This document shows, piece by piece, positions 28,701-37,310 of a stretch of DNA of 64,000 bases (its first letter is position 1; each line of letters begins with the position of its first letter). A program made the translations under genes and the position numbers. This DNA is from Ampullaceana balthica (lineage: Eukaryota > Mollusca > Gastropoda > Lymnaeidae), in the NCBI GenBank assembly GCA_944989445.1, contig CALYLW010000209.1:596370-660369 (forward strand), in the 5' to 3' direction. The notes under the pieces were generated by a model, which had not been told where the DNA came from, ran no database searches, and was given only the letters and a program-made list of their open reading frames with translations.

Positions 28701-30131
28701 TATTTTCAGGGGGAAAAGGTGCGTGTTATACGCTGATAAATACGGTAACTGAAAGTCTTGATTATGTTCAATATAATACGCACCGTGCAACAGCCTAACA
28801 TTTACAGATCAGGAAAATATTATAAAAGTATGTTAATATAATATGCACAGTGCACAGCGCAAAAGGAAAATATTAAAATGGTTGTTCAAAATAATAAGCA
28901 CTGCGCAACAGACTAGCACAAAAATGTACATGTTACGTAAAGATAAACTAAAAATTCATTAATTTAATTACGATACATTCAATCGATCTGAAATTTTTAT
29001 ACAATGCAGTTTTAGGTGACAAAAGTCTATATGCAAAATTTCAGCTCCATAGCATCACGGGAAGTGGGTCGTTTTTTTACTTTTGTTTTTCCGGGACCAA
29101 GCACGACAGAGAGACAAGACAGTGAAGTTAATACTATAAGGGATTTAAAAATAAGGTTTTCATGTCTTTTTTCAAACTTTCATTTTGTAAGAATTGTGAG
29201 AAAACTAGTGCTTTAATTATGCAAATTTTATTTATTAAATGCTGTAACCCCACATAAAAATATTTTGAAATTAATAATACTCTACTACCAAGATAAATTT
29301 GTTGGGAGAAATTTTAGAGCTTGGAGGAATTGAATGATACAGGCAAATATTGATGCCATAATGACGGCAAATTTATTTTTTAAAAGGAAATTTAATAAAC
29401 TTAGTTCTGAGCTGTTAAAAATAGACCCAACTTACCTTGATCTCCTTCCACTTACAGCACTGCATTCCTTTGTTTGTTCAATAGCTGAGAGGATGACAAA
29501 CAATAGATCAAATATTATTTTAAAATAAATCTTTAAAGTCATAGCTTTATTCTTCAATCATTGAATTAAATAGTGTAGGAGGTAAGCATGACAGAGTTGT
29601 CAGGCAAACTCTTGACACAACTAAATAAAACACTCTAATTAATGTGGTTCAAGAGGTGAGAAGTTCCTGTTAAGGAATGTTTTTAAAAGATATTTTAAAA
29701 AAGAATCATTTTTTAAATTTAAAAAAAAAGAATAATTTTTTAAATACTTTTCTTGAATTGTTGCCATTAAGGATGAGTATTTTGAGTATGCATGCCAAGT
29801 TTCTGCTCTCTAGCTTCTCGTTTAGTTAGCTTACAAGATCATTAGCAGACATACATACATGTCAGAGATTAAACAATAATTCATTTCAAAAAATAAATAC
29901 TTATTATTTTTAGAGAAGATTTGAGACTAAAAAATACAGAAAACAGCTCCATGACAGTATTTTTCATTATTTGATAAATTATTTTCAGGTCAGCAATCAG
30001 AAAATATGATGCCCCAAAGATTGTTTTACATATATTTTTAAATTTCAGACATAAAAAAAAATCAAATTATCCTCAACATTATAAATAGACATAATTCAAA
30101 GTAACTTACTCCTTTTCCTTGTTGGTGCCAT
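7363..30131 (-). CDS. MYT1: MYT1/MYT1L/ST18-family C2HC zinc-finger transcription factor, complete coding chain
   Basis: Sixteen exons join in frame on the minus strand: 30131-30110, 29484-29436, 28247-24094, 23430-23361, 20737-20688, 20489-20462, 19393-19331, 18522-18449, 18239-18132, 18005-17513, 13801-13499, 11772-11626, 11263-11201, 9153-9040, 8847-8687, 7748-7363. The product is about 2,094 residues. Six fingers of the form C-x4-C-x4-H-x7-H-x5-C start near residues 1412, 1459, 1765, 1806, 1855 and 1914, grouped 2+4. The first reads [17 protein letters not shown]; most contain the GCDGSGH core typical of MYT1 proteins. This family binds AAGTT-type sites and regulates neural and endocrine differentiation in vertebrates. 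The start MAPTRKR lies in a short first coding exon, and the C-terminus is a coiled coil. Finger 2 (GCNGRGH) is the most divergent but keeps all ligands. Every junction keeps frame, which supports the model strongly; the 5'UTR is not resolved. Confidence 0.92.
8235..8412. mobile_element. Short MITE with GTTCCCTTTAA / TTAAAGGGAAC ends
   Basis: CAATGTTCCCTTTAAG at the left is answered by CTTAAAGGGAACAT at the right, about 178 bp apart, in a MYT1-like intron. Related ends occur at 7139 and 40431, so it is a dispersed family. No coding capacity is seen. Confidence 0.55.
8687..8847 (-). CDS. MYT1: MYT1-like exon with finger 6
   Basis: The exon encodes finger 6, [16 protein letters not shown], then [11 protein letters not shown] and the linker [18 protein letters not shown]. 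It is an unsplit finger. The exon begins one base before the first cysteine codon (phase 2 intron) and ends in GAAG followed by GTATAA, leaving one base that joins the last exon as GAC. Confidence 0.88.
9040..9153 (-). CDS. MYT1: MYT1-like exon with second half of finger 5
   Basis: It starts T-GCA-TCA and completes the serine codon of HRS, then encodes [14 protein letters not shown] and an acidic linker [12 protein letters not shown]. It ends with TT before a GTAAGT donor, joining the next exon as TTC. Confidence 0.85.
9154..11200. other. MYT1-like intron, no gene seen
   Basis: This is the AT-rich intron that splits finger 5. A short segment near 10085-10135 (AAAATTATTGTGTGTAA...GGTTTTTTCT) repeats one near 8570-8600. 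Nothing else could be supported. Confidence 0.5.
11201..11263 (-). CDS. MYT1: MYT1-like 63-bp exon with first half of finger 5
   Basis: The exon encodes [20 protein letters not shown] and stops after AG of the serine codon. The remaining base comes from the exon at 9040-9153. The donor is GTACAA and the acceptor is CTTAAG. Confidence 0.85.
11626..11772 (-). CDS. MYT1: MYT1-like exon with finger 4
   Basis: The exon encodes an unsplit finger beginning [20 protein letters not shown], then a basic linker [16 protein letters not shown]. The donor is GTAAGA. It is the closest of the six to the canonical vertebrate MYT1 finger as I remember it. Confidence 0.9.
11773..13498. other. MYT1-like intron between fingers 3 and 4; nothing recognised
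   Basis: AT-rich DNA without open frames of note, inverted repeats I could match, or repeats shared with elsewhere in the window. Confidence 0.5.
13499..13801 (-). CDS. MYT1: MYT1-like exon with acidic/serine linker and finger 3
   Basis: It starts in frame as [17 protein letters not shown], then a serine/proline-rich segment ([19 protein letters not shown]), then finger 3 beginning [20 protein letters not shown]. The exon ends in VEQK with the lysine codon split (AA|G). The donor is GTGAGT. Confidence 0.9.
15298..15655. mobile_element. MITE with TATGCAT-GGT...AAAACGGCCCC inverted ends
   Basis: The left end reads ATGCATGGTGACCCGTCAAA then ACGGCCCC. The right end is the near complement: GGGGCCGTTTTGTCGGTGAA then CCGTATGCAT. 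The element is about 350 bp, AT-rich inside and without a gene. A target duplication cannot be separated from the palindromic ATGCAT flank. Confidence 0.65.
15870..16050. mobile_element. Degraded foldback MITE (GGCCGTTCATAAATGAC family)
   Basis: It starts GTGGCCGTTCATAAATGACC and ends near GGTCATAAATGGTCGACCCC, with C/G-runs and a TGACGTCA inside. It is a worn copy of the family that is better preserved at 36225-36661. Confidence 0.5.
17513..18005 (-). CDS. MYT1: MYT1-like 493-bp linker exon between the finger groups
   Basis: This exon carries no finger. It encodes a charged and serine-rich linker: [19 protein letters not shown], a basic stretch [17 protein letters not shown], then poly-serine. 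It joins the next exon as GGG (GHG-SNESS). The donor is GTAGGT. This matches the long spacer between finger groups in vertebrate MYT1 proteins. Confidence 0.85.
18132..18239 (-). CDS. MYT1: MYT1-like 108-bp linker exon
   Basis: The exon encodes [20 protein letters not shown] followed by [15 protein letters not shown]. It is joined upstream by a split ACA codon and downstream by a split GGT codon. Apparent reading through to 18043 is intron, because a GTTTGT donor follows CACCAG. Confidence 0.8.
18449..18522 (-). CDS. MYT1: MYT1-like exon with second half of finger 2
   Basis: It completes the HRS serine and encodes [16 protein letters not shown], then NHSNKPGK. The acceptor is TTTTCAG and the donor is GTTTGT. 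It keeps frame with both neighbours. Confidence 0.82.
19331..19393 (-). CDS. MYT1: MYT1-like 63-bp exon with first half of finger 2
   Basis: The exon encodes [20 protein letters not shown]. The two cysteines and two histidines are kept, but GCDGSGH is changed to GCNGRGH and the loop is NNNR. It is exactly the same length as the finger 5 half-exon (63 bp), with the same codon split after HR. Confidence 0.85.
19666..20314. mobile_element. TA-flanked MITE with CCGTATTTTCACGCA ends
   Basis: Perfect inverted ends CCGTATTTTCACGCA and TGCGTGAAAATACGG are each flanked by TA (19664-19665 and 20315-20316), as expected for a Tc1/mariner-like target duplication. The interior repeats GTATAACCCGC blocks near both ends. 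It is 649 bp with no intact transposase, and lies in the MYT1-like intron next to the microexon. Confidence 0.75.
20462..20489 (-). CDS. MYT1: MYT1-like 28-nt microexon
   Basis: This microexon is flanked by TTATTTTCAG upstream and GTAAATAA downstream. It supplies 2+24+2 nt and encodes LLKSEQCL plus two split codons. Without it the exons at 20688 and 19331 cannot be joined in frame (1 nt would meet 1 nt). With it they read [17 protein letters not shown]. Confidence 0.8.
20688..20737 (-). CDS. MYT1: MYT1-like 50-bp exon with second half of finger 1
   Basis: It completes the HRS serine and encodes [16 protein letters not shown]. The donor is GTAAGT and the acceptor is TTATTCAG. Confidence 0.85.
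20780..21415. repeat. Intronic repeat pair: CCCCAGC...GGGCTCACAGCGC motif and inverted GTTATACGGAGAT blocks
   Basis: Near 20805 there is a TATAGCACAGTACCCCTCCC, AGCTGGGCTCACAGCGCTT motif. A similar one is near 49950 (AGCGCTATACCCCAGCC, GGGCTCACTGCACTTTACA). At 20915 and 21375 the blocks AACGCCCGGCGTTATACGGA and AATGCCCAGCGTTTAACGGA recur, probably ends of a foldback element. Confidence 0.4.
21824..23044. mobile_element. Family A hAT-like element (copy 1) with a family B insertion
   Basis: It starts TAAGGTTTTTAAGACC and ends AACAGAGCAGGTTAACC...ACCTTA, the family A ends. Flanking GTTTTAAG (21816-21823) and GTTTAAAG (23045-23052) match at 7 of 8 bases. No transposase frame is seen. A family B repeat occupies 22489-22950 inside it. 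It sits in the MYT1-like intron that splits finger 1. Confidence 0.7.
22489..22950. repeat. Family B dispersed repeat, nested in family A copy 1
   Basis: It begins CCCGTAAAAACAAAGTTTTT, GACTATAAATCCCTTATAT. The middle has GATCGATCTGAAATTTTGAT and AAATTTCAGCTCGATAGCAT. It ends GTTAATATAAAGGATTTA. Five copies occur in the window. I see no convincing terminal inverted repeat and no coding frame. Confidence 0.7.
23361..23430 (-). CDS. MYT1: MYT1-like 70-bp exon with first half of finger 1
   Basis: The exon encodes [20 protein letters not shown] then [15 protein letters not shown] is a hallmark of one of the vertebrate MYT1 fingers as I recall it. The acceptor GGTTCAAG was chosen because it is the one that keeps frame with the large exon (split CCA codon). 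The donor is GTAAGT. Confidence 0.88.
23455..23940. repeat. Family B dispersed repeat
   Basis: It has the same order of blocks: CCCGTAAAAA, TATAAATCCTTTATGTATGA, GATCGATCTGAAATTTTGAT, AAATTTCAGCTCGCTAGC, GTTAATATAAAGGATTTA. It lies just 25 bp from the finger 1 half-exon, inside the intron. Confidence 0.7.
24094..28247 (-). CDS. MYT1: MYT1-like giant N-terminal exon (4,154 bp)
   Basis: One exon encodes about 1,385 residues before the first finger. The start is basic and serine-rich ([17 protein letters not shown]). The middle is strongly acidic with repeated hydrophobic-K-x-E motifs ([46 protein letters not shown]), which are SUMO-site-like. The end is Ser/Thr/Pro/Gln-rich, with one basic RGRGRG patch and VFPRKR at the donor. 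No folded domain is apparent, so it is probably disordered regulatory sequence. Its length is unusual: from memory, vertebrate MYT1 proteins total about 1,000-1,200 residues. The frame extends upstream past an apparent start at 28144 to the acceptor at 28248-28249. Confidence 0.88.
28546..29150. repeat. Family B dispersed repeat with a nested 149-bp MITE
   Basis: The copy is split: GAGACATA before and TAACTGAAAG after a CCGTATTTATC MITE at 28597-28745. It ends GAAGTTAATACTATAAGGGA. It lies in the MYT1-like intron between the giant exon and the second coding exon. Confidence 0.72.
28597..28745. mobile_element. 149-bp TA-flanked MITE inserted in family B
   Basis: The inverted ends are CCGTATTTATCGGCGTATAA and TTATACGCTGATAAATACGG, with TA on both sides (28595-28596, 28746-28747). 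Removing it restores the GAGACATAACT seen in other family B copies, so the target site and the TA duplication are directly visible. It has no coding capacity. Confidence 0.85.
29436..29484 (-). CDS. MYT1: MYT1-like 49-bp second coding exon
   Basis: The exon encodes [16 protein letters not shown] between a CTCAGCAG-type acceptor (CTCTCAG) and a GTAAGT donor. It joins MAPTRKR to [12 protein letters not shown] in frame, which supports both neighbours. Confidence 0.78.
30110..30131 (-). CDS. MYT1: MYT1-like first coding exon (initiator ATG)
   Basis: ATG is followed by six codons, giving MAPTRKR with the last codon split at a GTAAGT donor. Upstream, a TATTTCAG at about 30155 could be the acceptor of a 5'UTR exon, so the promoter is likely farther away. 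The start is chosen because it gives a short basic N-terminus in frame with the next two exons. Confidence 0.72.
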
Positions 30132-31186
30132 AGTATAGACCTGCTATAAAGTATATAAATCTGAAATACATTACAATTCATTTTTCTAAAGCACTTCAAG
30201 TCATTTCAATGGATTTGCTTGCTAAATTAAAACCATGAATCCAATATTTAGTAATTTTAAAATTTTAAATATTTTTAGAAATTCTATGTAAATATATTTT
30301 AATTAGATGTGAGCTGATGTTTAATTTGGTTTCAGATGTGAAGTTCTATTTAATATCAAATCTTATAGCTTAATTAATTCAATATCCTATAACCATGTTA
30401 TTTAAAATAGGATTCTCACTCCTATTTGCAGTAAGGAATCCTTTTGAAACTAAAACATGAACCATGTTCAATTGAAAATGCTTAAGAGCTTCAACATCAT
30501 CTCAATTAACATTGAAATGAAATTATGTTAAAAATTAGTTTGAGATGAGGAATTCTATAAATATGAAACATTTTAGTTTCAATAATTCATTAACTATATT
30601 TTTTAAAGATGAATTATCACTTCTATTACATTTTAGAAATTTAATGTAAATTTTATCTACACATACAAAAAGTCTATTTCAGAAAATATATACATGTAGT
30701 TTTAGAGTTTAATATTTTTTTTTAATTTAAAGATGGAAAAATAATAGTAACTGCAATTTATAAATAGATTAATTTTTTTTAACATGAAGAAAACAGAGAA
30801 ATGAGTGTGAAATGGAATTTTAAAATTTTAAATAATTATTTTTGGGATGTCAGCACTGTTAACATTTATTTTAAAATTTATAAAATTGAAAAACATAAAT
30901 ATCTTTTTCTAAACATAGATAGTATTTGATCTGCAACTGAATTGTAGCTCTGATACCCAACTTTGCAGATTAAGACCAATGTCTTGTTTCTTGTAAATTT
31001 ATATGGGTATATAACTGAATATATTTTAAGCAAATTCAGCAAATTCCCAAGGGAAAAATCAAAATAATGAGCCAAACAAAGCAGTAAAAAGTACATATTT
31101 ATTTAAATGGTGTATTATTTTTCAATCATCCCTCGTCAGGATTATATTTAAAATGACAATATTAAAATTTAATGATGGTTATGTTT

Positions 31187-31310
31187 TAAAAACGTTTTTT
31201 AGACCACTGGTTTTTGAGGACTGCTTTATGTTGGCAACAATGTGTTTACCTCTCTTGTGCCAAAACTGTGCCGAACTTAGGACCCATTAACCATTAACAG
31301 CACTGCACAT
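31187..31310. repeat. Short internally deleted family A derivative (weak)
   Basis: TTTTAGACCACTGGTTTTTG, AGGACTG at the left and GGACCCATTAACCATTAACA at the right resemble family A ends about 120 bp apart. Confidence 0.35.
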
Positions 31311-31438
31311 TATCAACACAGCAGAGTTTGGAGCCTAAATTTAGTATATTATTATTATAAAATTAATTCCCTATTAGATCATTTTAAAAGCCTAATTATC
31401 AAGTATTTTAATTTTAATAGGTATAATTAATGTTGTTA

Positions 31439-32526
31439 AGACCACTCGTTTTTGAGGAACGGTTAACCGTTCAAAAAAAAGACAGGTTCACCGCCAGTCT
31501 ATATGCCTTATGTTTTGAGAACTAACGAGAAAATGTTTTCTCCTCGCGTTATCTGATAGTGGCATCAAAGCCCGCTTCCCCCGCTTGCGCTCAGCTCTTT
31601 TTCGCGATGCCAAGAATTAAGTAAACTGTGATGGTTTATAGTCTATTTTTAATTCAGTTTTTTTTTAAGGACTCGTGATTAACCGTTCTAAATAAAAGGA
31701 CTGGACGTTAAAGTTAGCGAGGTATTTTTCCTTAGTTTAAAAAACCCACGCCTCGCCTCATCCAGTGGGACATCGTGTTTACCTCTCTTGTGTCTTGTGT
31801 GTGATGCCAATCAACTCGCAAATTTAAAAATAATAATAAAATTATAAAGCTTACGGATAAAAAGTGATAATAAAATGGAATTTATATAAATATATTATTT
31901 TTCAATCGTCAACTCGCCAGAATTATTTAATTTTGCGGAGCACACAAAGTTCCCCATCTTTTTCCTGTTCCAATAGGGTCTGAGCTACACTCGCCATACT
32001 CCCATACTCTTCCAACACATAACAATTGCATTTTTTAAAAGAAAATATCAGTTTTGATATTAATGTGGTAATCTTACGACAAATGCCTTTGACTTGCAGG
32101 AAAACTGTCACTAAAAGACCGAACTCGAATTTGAGGACCGATTAATGGCCCGGTATCTTTGCTCAAATGACACTCGTAATATAAATAATAACAGCCGCGA
32201 CCTTTACTATGACCGCTGTTCACATCAAACGCGCACTGTGTGATAGCTGCGTAAAGTGCCTCGACAACAAAGCAAATTAAAATTTTTAAAAATCATTCCT
32301 TAGCTGTAGGCGAACTAAACTAATAGTGATGACGTGTATATGTATTATTTTTATACCGGAATATAGAGAAAGCGATTTGAAGTCACCGTCGCTCGTGTTA
32401 GTCCTGTATGCTGCCCTGCATCTTAACCTAAACATTAACAAAAACGAACTCCGGGTAATAAGCTTATTGAAGTTGCGGTTAACCAGTCCTGATTAATCGG
32501 GACCGGTTAACCGTTAACAACCTTAG
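31439..32526. mobile_element. Family A hAT-like element (copy 2)
   Basis: It starts AATGTTGTTAAGACCACTCG then TTTTTGAGGAACGGTTAACC, and ends GGACCGGTTAACCGTTAACA, ACCTTAG. Flanking GTATAATT / GTATAATA match at 7 of 8. It is 1,088 bp with no intact transposase. Internal sequence is shared with copies 3-5 (for example ATTCCTTAGCTGTAGGCGAA). Confidence 0.78.
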
Positions 32527-34557
32527 GTATAATAATTGACTATTTTAAAAGCACCTGGGACTTCTACCATTAAAATGGGAGCGAGGTCGCCTCGCCACAA
32601 TTGTATGACTTTGGCTGCAAAAAAAAACCAAATGGTCGACACATCCTGGGACAATGAAAACTGGCAGACATTTAGATATATTTTATGATGCAAGTCCATA
32701 TTTAATATGAAAAAGACATTCCTTGAATTTCATCAAAAATTTAAACTCAAAGGTGGCCTATATAGCACAAATAATTTGTACACTAAGGCTCCACAGAAAA
32801 TTTTAAAAATTTTTGATGGAAATCTAGGTGCAAAAATATCACAATTTTATTAAATAATAGTCCTCTCAAACAGAAATAAGTACTTTGGTCCAGTGCTTTA
32901 TTTTTGTAGCAGAAGCTTCTGTTACACTGTTCTGGCAGCTTTTCTCCAAAAGTGAAAAGTCAAAAGACTTTGGTCTTACTGTTTTATTAGGTTGAGTTAA
33001 ATATTCCAGTACCTTTTTTAAATAGTAATAAATAGAGGTAAAAAAAATATTTTTAAAAACGTTTTTATAAGTGGACTTATAAGAAGAAAATAATTTAAAA
33101 GTTATAAGTTCAAGTACTTTGATTTAATATGACTAAAAACGTGGTGCGGGGGCTTATGAGGTTTTACATATGCAGTTCACTCATTCTCTCACTTATAGAT
33201 CTCTCATTCACAGCAGTGATTCCCAGATTGAGCGATACTGTGCCTTGGAGGGCGCTTGGGTAACTTTCCCTACAAGCTACACTAATAAATAACCCGCCCC
33301 GTGTAACCGGCACATCCCCTCATTGTCCCTGAATCATTCTCTTCCATTCCAAACCATCTTCCTTGGGTCCGTCCCCTCAGCTTACAATGGACTCAGAATT
33401 CCTTCGGTAACTTGATTCTAATCCGACTAACCAAGATTGAGAGTGGAGGTGGGTTAACTGTCTGTAGTCTGTTATTTTATATTATATATCAATATCCTAA
33501 AATCTGGGGAGCATTGTTTACAGTAAGCACCCTAAGATTTTGAATATTTTGATATTGTCCCATCACTAGCGTTAATAAATGAATGTACATGCACATGTTT
33601 TGGGTTGTTGTTTTTTTTACACAACAGCGTTGCCGTTATTTGTTGGATGAAGCAATCGGCATGCTATAAAAATGTACATACATTCATACATGTTTGCTAA
33701 CAACAAAAAGCATATGTGCACCAACTAACAGCAGAAATTTACCAATATAAAATAAAAACACTGACGATTCTCAATATCAATACAAACCTTTATTTTCTTT
33801 TCTAAAGATATTCGTTTATCTTTAAAAATAAAATGATTAATGCATCTGCAGGATTACCAAACTCTGGCACTTGTCTACTGCCAACTTTAATAATTTCCTA
33901 AACAAATTTCATAAAAGTAATACTGATACTAATAGTCTCCCTTGTTTTACCAAAGTCAATGAAACTATATTAATTAAGACCAAGATCATATTACTGTTCA
34001 ATTCCTTACAGCCTAAATTACTTAAATAGTTTTATATTATTACGATAATTATATTACATCTTATAACATATTTTGGGAAGCGCATGGCTTTGAGGGTTGA
34101 AACTTAAACTTTTTCATAATCCGAAATCCCTGGCCACAGTACAGGGTCTCCATTCACTCAATGAAATATTAATAATATCACCCACAGAATACATTTTATG
34201 TGTTTTATAAACATAATTATTAAAACCCAACACTTAATTACGTTACATATAACAGATAAACTTAAGCACCAACAAAAGTTCTTACTTTATCCCAAATCAT
34301 CTAAGACTTCAAACAAAGAGTGCGGGTAACTTTTAAGCAACCCATAATTTCTAAACGGAAATATAACAAATACCCATACGCATGCGCGAAAAATAAATTA
34401 GGTTGGCGCGGTGGACAATAAATGATTACTAGGCAAGATCTGTTATTTGTTCGAAATAACAAAATTACTTTAATAAGTTTTAAATAATTTGTTTGAAAAG
34501 CTGAATTAACATAATTTGCATTATTTACTGTTTTCTTACAATCTAATCTGTTACATA

Positions 34558-34690
34558 CGATCCTTCTATACAGAAGATTATTGCATCCTACGCTTTTCCA
34601 TCGTTTAGTCTTGCATTTTTATTAGAGTTTTAAATGTTGAGTGTTGGTTTTCCTGGTTTCCCCAGGCAACCCAATCCACATCCAAATTCC
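34558..34690 (+). repeat. Family C dispersed repeat (TACAGAAGATTATTGC)
   Basis: It reads GATCCTTCTATACAGAAGAT, TATTGCATCCTACGCTTTTC, then GTCTTGCATTTTTATTAGAG and GGTTTTCCTGG. Related copies are at 35238 and 37055 (plus) and 38850-40325 (minus, interrupted). The nature of the family is unknown to me. Confidence 0.6.
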
Positions 34691-35237
34691 AGACAAATCA
34701 GACAAGAAATAAATGTATTCAGTTTAAATTATATGCATTATATTTTAAGGCGCATGTATAATACTAATACTTCACCGATGCATCAACAAATATATATATG
34801 TGGCTTTAGCCTATTATGTGAAACATGATATGATTATCGAAATTCTTAAAAGAAACGTCCTCGCATTAACTTTAACACCAAATGCCGAATAAGAGAACTG
34901 ACATAACAATAACAGAAAATGTTGATGTTAAAACACAAAGATTCGATCATGTGACATATGGCCGAAATGCTTCCTAGGCAGTTTGCAGAGGCGTAACAAC
35001 GACTTGGCAATTGGCAGTTGCCAAGAACGCCGAGGGCTACTCTTTTAATTTATTCAAATTTAGTATTTTCCTACCTTTTTGATTTTTAAAATATCCATAT
35101 ATCAAGGGCGCCAAAAATAAATTAGCCAAGGGCGCGGAAAACCAGTTCTGTCAGTTTGTAAGTGTGTGAGAGTATGTGTGTGTGTGTGTGTGTGTCTTTG
35201 TTGCGACAAGGAAACAAGCTATCATATCTGTTTAAAA

Positions 35238-35360
35238 AGGATCCTTCTTTACAGAAGATTATTGCTTCCTACGCTTATCCATGGTCTATGTCTAGACTCG
35301 ATTTCAATTAGAGTTGTAAATGTTGATAGTGTGTAGGTTTTCTTGGTTTCATCTGTCGAA
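35238..35360 (+). repeat. Family C dispersed repeat
   Basis: GATCCTTCTTTACAGAAGAT, TATTGCTTCCTACGCTTATC and AGGTTTTCTTGGTTTC occur in the same order as at 34558. Confidence 0.58.
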
Positions 35361-35935
35361 AAGGGGTTGGCCTCTACGTGGCTCGAAAGACGAATAGGGT
35401 TGGGGAACTGGCCGCAACCCAAAACCGACAACTCCTGGCAGGCAATCCCGAAGTCCGATACGTTAGGTGTTAGGTGCTAGTCACATATAATTACAGTCAC
35501 TGTACTGATCTGAGGCAGAGCATCAAATGCAAAGCCGTACCCGTTGAGGGTCGGGTTATTCCGAATCGACCGTTTCGTCCCCCTCATTTTTACTAGCAAC
35601 GCCATCGAACGGTGCGGTGTAGGGCCAGGAGCGCCAGTATGGATTAGCAAAAGGTACGGCGAAGAATGTAGCGGACGCCAGCTCTGAGGAAACCTTCCAG
35701 TGGGGGTTACACCATAGGTAGGTCATTGATTATCCCCCGCCTTGCGACAGTCCTAACCATAGAGACTCGTCTGCTTTGCCGGGGTGGCCCCGAAGTGGTA
35801 GCGAGTCGAAGTCGGGAAAATTCCTCCCCTCCTTGTGAGGTCACTTTTCATAGGAGGCATTTTCGACTTTGTGTCCTTCAGAAGCGAACGTTTCGGGGGG
35901 GGGTCCTCAGCTGTTAAGTCCCTTAGGGGGCAGGA
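35360..35935. other. GC-richer block of unknown origin downstream of a family C copy
   Basis: The base composition is clearly richer in G+C than the neighbours (for example CCAGTGGGGGTTACACCATA, TGCCGGGGTGGCCCCGAAGT). No frame resembles a known protein. It could be a retroelement 3' end or part of the family C element; I cannot decide. Confidence 0.35.
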
Positions 35936-36224
35936 TGGCTGGTATAATTAATTTAGACATTCTTATTAGGAAATGTCATATCAAACTTCTGGACAGCAGA
36001 TCAACTTTGACAGTGTATATGCATTAGGGATGTCGTTGAAAGACGTGCACCAGAAGACCCCATAAAATAGCTAGCGACTGTACGGTTGTAGTTCCTATGT
36101 CGGCATTTAAATGCTTGGGTGAATAAATGGAACTTTGGTAACATTTCTGATTATAATTTATTGAATAATAGCTCCATTATTTAATAACAGGTTATTTTCC
36201 ACGTAAAAAATGTTTATTCCTTAG

Positions 36225-36661
36225 GGGCCGTCCATAAATGACGTCAAGCTCCTAGGGGGGAGGGGTCCACACACTTGTGACGATGTGTGAAGAGGGGGAG
36301 TGGGGGGGGAGTTTGAGAAATGTGACGTCACATAAAAACTCGCAATTTTATATAAAAGTTCCACTTAAAAATTTGATTTCTTACAATTTATTTTATGACG
36401 TTTTACATGGCTTCCTGCATGCTACGATATTAGAGTGCAACCTTACACTAAATACATACTTAAAGGACAAAAAATTGATTTGAAACATGCTCTTTTTCAA
36501 ATAGAAAATACAGCTTTTTTCGGGGGGGGGGCGGGCGCAAAGCTTTGTGACGTCATATTGGAGGGGGGGGGTCCTAAGTTTTTGTTACGGCACGTGACAG
36601 GGGTAGGAGGAGTAAAAAATGAGCCAAAATCGCATGTCATCATTTATGGACGGCCCCTTAA
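36225..36661. mobile_element. Foldback MITE GGGGCCGTCCATAAATGACG with three TGACGTCA motifs
   Basis: The left reads AGGGGCCGTCCATAAATGAC; the right is CATTTATGGACGGCCCCTTA. The interior has G-runs and TGACGTCA at 36239, 36323 and 36548. The open frame across it has stop-poor low-complexity sequence and is not a gene. It lies 1.5 kb upstream of the PPIE start. Confidence 0.75.
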
Positions 36662-37054
36662 TGTATGTGTGTTTGTGAAATATAAAATGCTGCAAACAAA
36701 AACAAGCGAATGCAGTATTATTTTGCACATGAACCAACGAACATTAAAACAAACATACGATACTACTTTAGCAGTTATAAATATAAATATACATTATAGT
36801 TATTTTTGCAAGGTTTTGATGTAGCTAATTTCCAGCTTTTGAAGCTTCTTTCCATGCAGTGGATGTACCGTTATTCCGTAATTATTAGGAGTTACTGAGA
36901 AGAATGTTACATTAAAATATACCAGAAGCTTTTTATGTAAATAACCACATAAACCTCGATAAAATTGGCGTTTTAACGCATTTTTCTATTTTTATAAACC
37001 ATGAATGTACATTAAAAAAAAAGTCATCAGTTTTAAATTAAATATGTATATTAC

Positions 37055-37175
37055 AGACGTTCCTTCTATACTATACAGAAAATTTTTGTGCCCTACGCTT
37101 ATCCACTCACTGTTTAAGTCTTGCCTTGTAATAGTTTTGAATGTTTATAGTGTTTGTTTTCCTGGCCTGTTCAGA
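37055..37175 (+). repeat. Family C dispersed repeat
   Basis: TTCCTTCTATACTATACAGA, TGCCCTACGCTTATCCACTC and TGTTTGTTTTCCTGG follow the family C order. Confidence 0.55.
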
Positions 37176-37310
37176 CGGGAATAAAGAAATTTGTATACGT
37201 TTGTTCTTGCAGATGGAACAAGGGGGCTGTTAATATCCCTGTCTATCTGGATATTTTATTAGATTGATGTGTTGTATCTCCAAGTTTAATGCTTTATGCC
37301 TAATGTATTA

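Noticed and set aside
34634..34828. 64-codon frame
   Set aside because: It overlaps a family C repeat copy and shows no conservation with the other copies in this frame.
36277..36824. Overlapping plus-strand frames with Gly-rich stretches
   Set aside because: They fall in the G-run interior and flank of a foldback MITE; the glycines come from the G-runs.
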